Shown: in pieces, positions 59,019 to 64,000 of the stretch
Numbering within the stretch: position 1 is the stretch's first letter
Layout of the letters: each line of letters begins with the position of its first letter
From: Branchiostoma floridae
Taxonomy: Eukaryota; Chordata; Leptocardii; Amphioxiformes; Branchiostomatidae
Length of the DNA: 64,000 nt
Direction: 5' to 3'
Assembly (NCBI RefSeq): GCF_000003815.2
Contig: NC_049980.1
Span: 13,531,570 to 13,595,569, forward strand
Program-made: the position numbers and the translations under genes
The notes under the pieces: generated by a model
Seen by the model: only the letters and a program-made list of their open reading frames with translations
What the model was told of the DNA's origin: nothing
Databases searched by the model: none

Positions 59019-59760
59019 GCGGTTCCGCTGGAAAATGACGTCATGACCCGGAGCGCACGCTGATTGGCTAAAGATTGACTGAAGAAATGTTACTAGATCT
59101 AGTTACCTTTCCTACTGACTGAAATCCGTATTTGTCTCAGCACTTCGACAGAACGTATCATACATGTAGAAAGTCATGTTTGTGCATATAAGGACGATAT
59201 CCCGTCTATAGTTGACAGATGCTCTGTCAAAATGTGTTGTGCAACTTTACAACTGACTTGTGCATTAGGTAGGGACAGATATTTTCAGATTATTATTCAA
59301 ATTAAAGTTAAAGTCCATTGGGAAAAGATATAAAAGCAACATCATACTTTACTGTTATGATCTGCGACTTTAACTAGTAACAAATATTAATGTCTGTAAA
59401 TATGTACAATAGGCCAACCGCATAAATGTGTCCTAATTGTCTTTTGAATATTAGATGCTGCTACAATTGTTGCGTTTAGTGGATAACATATTAGTATATA
59501 CTGATTATGGTAACATTTCATGTAATAATGCTATTCATCACATCAGAAACAGATTGCAACAAAGGGTATATCATTGTTAAGCAAAGACTGAACGGACCTA
59601 GTCAATCATTAAAGATGGCCTCTTGTAATCGTTGGCTATTCTTTTTTATGTTTGGGCACGATGACTGACCTTATTCATATGAAATATACATCATATTTGT
59701 CTTCTAAATCCCCATAACACAATCATTACCTCCATGAAATGTCATGGAGGTTATATTTAC
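59019..59760. other. 3' flank of the 155-residue protein gene
   Basis: No canonical AATAAA was seen close to the stop codon; ATTAAA near 59301 is a possible variant signal. No gene was found. The tandem repeat array begins at the right border. Confidence 0.3.
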
Positions 59761-61900
59761 CTCTAAATTTTCATGGAGGTATGAGGTCGCCGAACTCTAG
59801 TTTACCCTGCGTTTGTGTGTGTGTGTGTGTGTCTGTCTGTCTGTCAACAAGATAACTCAAGAACGGCTGGGCGGATTGGTTTCATACTTGGTGTGTTGGT
59901 GGGATGTGATGAAAGCTAGAAATGATTAGATTTTGGGCCCCATAGCGTCTTCCCTTGGTACTGCAGCGCAACTTCCGGTTTTGCTATCTCGTGTTCTGAA
60001 CAAGTTATGATCACGATTTTGGGGTGTTAGATAGCTGTTGTGCTCAGGAATGAGTGAAAAAAGTTTGGGCCCCCTAGCGGCTAGTTTTGGGATAGCAGGG
60101 GCATTTTTGTCAAAAACTTCTGAAGACGATAACTCAAGAAGGGAACAACGGATTTTCACGATTTTTGGTATGTAGGTACCTTAGACAATGTTGTACAAAA
60201 TAAAATACTAATTATGCATAATAGGAGTACATTTGCATAATTAATGAGAATACTCTATCATAGCAGTTTTTTCAATGTATCTCTTGTCCCGTACGTGATA
60301 TGGTCGTGACATTTGGATGGTAGATAGCTCTTAGCGTCATGACAAAGTGGGGCAAGTTTCAGCCCCCTAACATCTAATTTGGGAACTGCAGGGGCATTTT
60401 TGTCAAGACATTCCAAAGAGGATAAATGCAGAAAGGATTGACGGAATGGCATCATATTAGGCATGCGGGTACCTTGGGCAAAGACGTTCATAATGATATA
60501 CATGTTATGCAAATGAGGAGTTAATTTGCATAAGTAATGAGGAAATTGTATAATTCCATTGTTTTCAATAACTGGACTTCAATAAATGTAACACATGTTA
60601 ATTATGATAGGTGGAATATAAGCAGATACCAAATATGGTAATGAGGAACTTATTTGCATAATTTATGTAAAAATTGCAAAACCGCTTTATGATCAATAAT
60701 GGGAATTTTAAAATTGTGACATGTGTACGTTAGTGAATGCTGAACAACGCCATGCATAAATTATGTTAATGTGTTAGTCAATTGCATGAAATATACAAAA
60801 GCTCTAAATTTTCATGGAGGTATGAGGTCGCCGAACTCTAGTTTACCCTGCGTTTGTGTGTGTGTGTGTGTGTGTGTGTCTGCCTGTCTGTCTGTCTGTC
60901 TGTCAACAAGATAACTCAAGAACGGCTGGGTGGATTGGTTTCATACTTGGTGTGTTGGTAGGGTGTTACAAAAGCTGGAAGTGGTTAGATTTTGGGCCCC
61001 CTAGCGGCTTCCCTTGGAACTGCAGTGCAACTTCCGGTTTTGCTATCTCGTGTTCTGAACAAGGTATGGTCACGATTTTGAGGTGTTAGATAGCTCTTGT
61101 GCTCAGGAATAAGTGACATAAGTTTGGGCCCCCTAGCGACTAGGTTTGGGATAGCAGGGGCATTTTTGTCAAAAACTTCTGAAGTGGATAACTCAAGAAG
61201 GAAACAACGGATTTTCGTGATTTTTGGTATGTAGGTACCTTAGACAATGTTGTACAGAATTAAGTACTAATTATTCAAAATTAGAGGACATTTGCATAAT
61301 TAATGAGAATACTATATCCTAGCAGTTTTTTCAATGTATCTCTTGTCCTGGACATGATAAGGTCTTGACATTTGTGTGGTAGATAGCATGCAGTGTCATG
61401 CTAAAGTGGGGCAAGTTTCAGCCCCCTAACATTTAATTTCGGAACTGCAGGGGCGTTTTGTCAAGACATTCCAAAGAGGATAACTGCAGAAAGGATTGAC
61501 GAATCGACATCATTTTAGGCATGCAGGTAGCTTAGGCAAAGATGTTTATAATGAGATACATGTTATGCAAATGAGTACTTAATTTGCATAATTAATGAGG
61601 AAATTGTATAATTTCATTGTTTTCAATAACTGGACGTCAATAAATGTAACATATGTTAATTATGTTAGGTGGAATATCATCAGATATCAAACATGGTAAT
61701 GGGGAACTTATTTGCATAATTTATGTAAGAATTGCAAAACCTCATATTTAAAATATGAGCAATGATTGGAATTTTATTATTGTGACATGTGTACGTTATT
61801 CTGATGAACAACACCATGCAATAATTATGTTAATGTTAGTTAATTGCATAAATTTACAAAAGCTCTAAATATTCATGGAGGTATGAGGTCGCCGAACTCT
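59761..61900 (+). repeat. Two tandem copies of a ~1.05 kb dispersed repeat plus the start of a third
   Basis: The start motif 'ctctaaattttcatggaggt' followed by 'atgaggtcgccgaactctag' occurs at 59761, at 60802 and, with one change, at 61863, giving periods of 1,041 and 1,061 bp. Each unit then has (GT)n-(CTGT)n, 'gataactcaagaacggctgg', 'ggattggtttcatacttggt', a pair of 'gggccccctagcg' motifs, and many 'atttgcataattaatga' strings. The third copy stops about 35 bp in. No open reading frame of note is present. A diverged inverted fragment lies at 1-255. Family name not known. Confidence 0.85.
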
Positions 61901-63034
61901 AGTTTGTTATATAAAACACATGAATGTCTTCATATGCTTTCATATGATTGGTGTTCCAAATGGAAAATGTATTATGAAGGCGAGGAAGTCATGACCACAG
62001 GCATTAATAATTTGTGATAACTTTATTACAACAAAGCATAAATCTTATGCCAGACTTGTCACTGATTACAACATTGATACCAGTTATACATTATAAACGA
62101 AGAAATAGAAGCTTAATGACGTCCTTGCGTCCATATCTACCATCTGTCAAAAAAGGAGTCAAAACCAAAACTGGACTTAAGGTTCATTTGAACTTGGCAC
62201 ATCCTTACAACGATTTTAGTTCCTCGAATAACATACAAGGCAAAAAAAAACTAACTATTTGTTGATTTCGCAATGAAATCACCACTACTTTAAATGATTT
62301 TATCGTTGTTCATCTTCGTTACATTTAATTAGATCAGATTATAAAACTACATTGACATGACGTAAGTTTATATACATGATTTACGTACAGGAACTATGTA
62401 CAAGGTATATGTCCGATTCATATAATCAGAATTGGAAAGGATACATTGGGTTTAATTGTTTTTAAATGCATATCTATGTAGAACATCCAAAACATTTTGA
62501 AGCATGTCTTCTCCAAAGTAATGAAATATCTATTAATTCAAGGTAGGCTTCATTGTCATTTGTCCATTATAAGGTAACTATGAGGCTAACTAGATTTAAC
62601 AGAATTATCATGATTTCATGACCATAGAAAATACTTGAAATAATAATGATTTTCCATATTTACACTTTTATCTCATAATCTATTTTTGATTTGTCTTTCG
62701 TAGATGATACGTTATCAATCGCCATCTATTAAAAAATTTATACATGATTTATATTAAACTTGTCGTGGTTGACACAGAAATGGTTTTGCTACAAACAAAT
62801 CTATGTCGTCATGACAAAAACGTTTTTATGGTTACTGTACTATGAAAGACTGACATATAAATTGAGAAAAGTATCTAGTCGAGGCATCGACTTCAATTTC
62901 TGTTGATATAATGTGCATTGCACACCTTTAGATTTAGTAATCCGCTACTTCAAAAAATTGCTATACACTCTTTTCATACATATACCGAGTTCAGCACCTT
63001 AGCTTTGAAGTATTCATCTAAATACGTCTACTGA
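61901..63034. other. AT-rich stretch without a recognised gene
   Basis: A plus-strand open frame at 62014-62265 has no recognisable motif. The right part, near 63036, holds a minus-strand AATAAA that may serve the gene starting to the right. Confidence 0.3.
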
Positions 63035-63174
63035 TTTTATTTTGCAGTTAATAATGATTACTGCATTTCCTTCAACAATCACAGCAAAGAAAGTACGCGT
63101 TTAAAGCTTAATAGAGAAGACGCAATGACTTTTTTTGCTCCTGGCAACGAAACAAATTGTCCCAATGACGTAGT

Positions 63175-63975
63175 TCACAACGACCTGTCCCCATTTGCAA
63201 CGATCCCATTGGCAGAAGCGCCCCCTGTCTTCTTGATGAAGATCTGCACCAAGCCGCTGTCGATGGCGCGCAGGAAGTCTTTTTCCAGCAGTCTTTGATG
63301 TGAAGACTCTTGCTTGGTCAGGGAAAATTCTGTTTCCGACTGCAAATGAAAAACATACTCATACTTTGAACATTTGAAAGTAAATTTGTCAGGACACCTC
63401 AAAGATATCTCATGAATATGCCACGATATTCAACATATAGAGAAATCCTCGTTCTTAAATTTCTATATCGAAATTAGAGCAATACATTGTGATGATAGAG
63501 ATTGCGATGTAGCAAAATACCCGGCTCCAACCATAGAGATCCCGACTCAGGTCAGGATACTCTTATCGGGATCTCTACCGACAGATATGTCAATCTCTAC
63601 CCTGGCAAATACATAAAGCAATCTGGCTACAAGCACAGCTTCTACAGACAAACTACACTACTTCACAATTCCATTGAAATTGTGCCTTCTTCAATGCACG
63701 CCATGCTAATCTATTCAGCATTTCAACCACATTCGACACAGACACAAACTAAGTCTTGCTTTGGATACCGTGATTTTGGCGTTACCTTACAGAAGCACGA
63801 GATAGGCCCACACTCACACCCTGTCTGCATGACCACGCAATACGGGCGGTGGTCATCGGGGGCCCCAGGGGCAGGGAACGGGCCGTGGTCATCCGGGACC
63901 CCGGGGGCAGGGGACCAGGATTCACCCATCTGGCAAAACATGCAATGTGCTGGCTTCACGTACAGGCATGCATTT
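63175..63975 (-). CDS. Last two exons of an unidentified minus-strand gene
   Basis: The terminal exon (63339-63175) encodes TEFSLTKQESSHQRLLEKDF, LRAIDSGLVQIFIKK and a Gly/Asn-rich end, then a stop. The exon upstream ends at 63786 with a clean donor (TGTAAG/gtaacg) and matches it in phase 0. It encodes a Cys-rich stretch (AHCMFCQMG ... YCVVMQTGCECG ... CFCK) split by two copies of a Pro-Ala-Pro-Gly-x-Pro-Asp-Asp-His motif. The 5' edge of that exon is uncertain (63954-63975), and the rest of the gene is off the right edge. The spaced Cys pairs could bind zinc, but no family was recognised. A minus-strand AATAAA at about 63036 suits a short 3' UTR. Confidence 0.5.
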
Positions 63976-64000
63976 TATATCATTGATAGACCATAGCATG

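Overview
The window looks like metazoan chromosomal DNA, most probably from a cephalochordate (amphioxus, Branchiostoma-like). The basis is short GT-AG-spliced exons, roughly 40% G+C, a chordate-style GDNF-receptor-alpha gene with a GPI tail, C-type-lectin/EGF surface receptors, and many small LINE 3' ends, MITE-like elements and fold-back repeats. The species call is an inference; no database search was possible. All gene models were built by hand from reading frames, splice-site dinucleotides and intron phase, and every model given as complete closes in frame.

Layout. 335-5613 (minus): seven exons of a kelch-like BTB-BACK-Kelch gene whose last exons lie beyond base 1; one intron carries an internally deleted mariner. 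5614-10837: no convincing gene, several repeat fragments. 10838-21977 (plus): a nine-exon GDNF-receptor-alpha-like gene with signal peptide, cysteine-rich GDNF-type modules and a GPI-type tail; two introns are swollen by a 3.2 kb fold-back element, a LINE 3' end and a G-rich inverted-repeat element. 24012-25738 (plus): a three-exon gene for an unfamiliar 134-residue single-pass membrane protein. 28335-52596 (plus): a 46-exon gene for a protein of about 1,949 residues with signal peptide, C-type lectin domain, Ser-rich stalk, second lectin domain with a Ser/Gly insert, one atypical EGF, 33 calcium-binding-type EGF modules, a membrane helix and a short tail. 54377-56216 (plus): a four-exon mucin-like type I membrane protein. 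57809-59018 (plus): a two-exon 155-residue single-pass protein. 59761-61900: two tandem copies of a ~1.05 kb repeat, related to an inverted fragment at 1-255. 63175 to the right edge (minus): the 3' end of a Cys-containing gene.

Five neighbouring plus-strand genes all appear to encode secreted-then-anchored surface proteins. The standout is the lectin/EGF receptor: all 33 EGF exons are exactly 123 bp in phase 1, and 18 of them (EGF12-29) form nine alternating A/B pairs with very similar sequence, which points to recent exon-pair amplification and likely copy-number variation. The five genes are not shown to work as one pathway; their clustering is an observation only.
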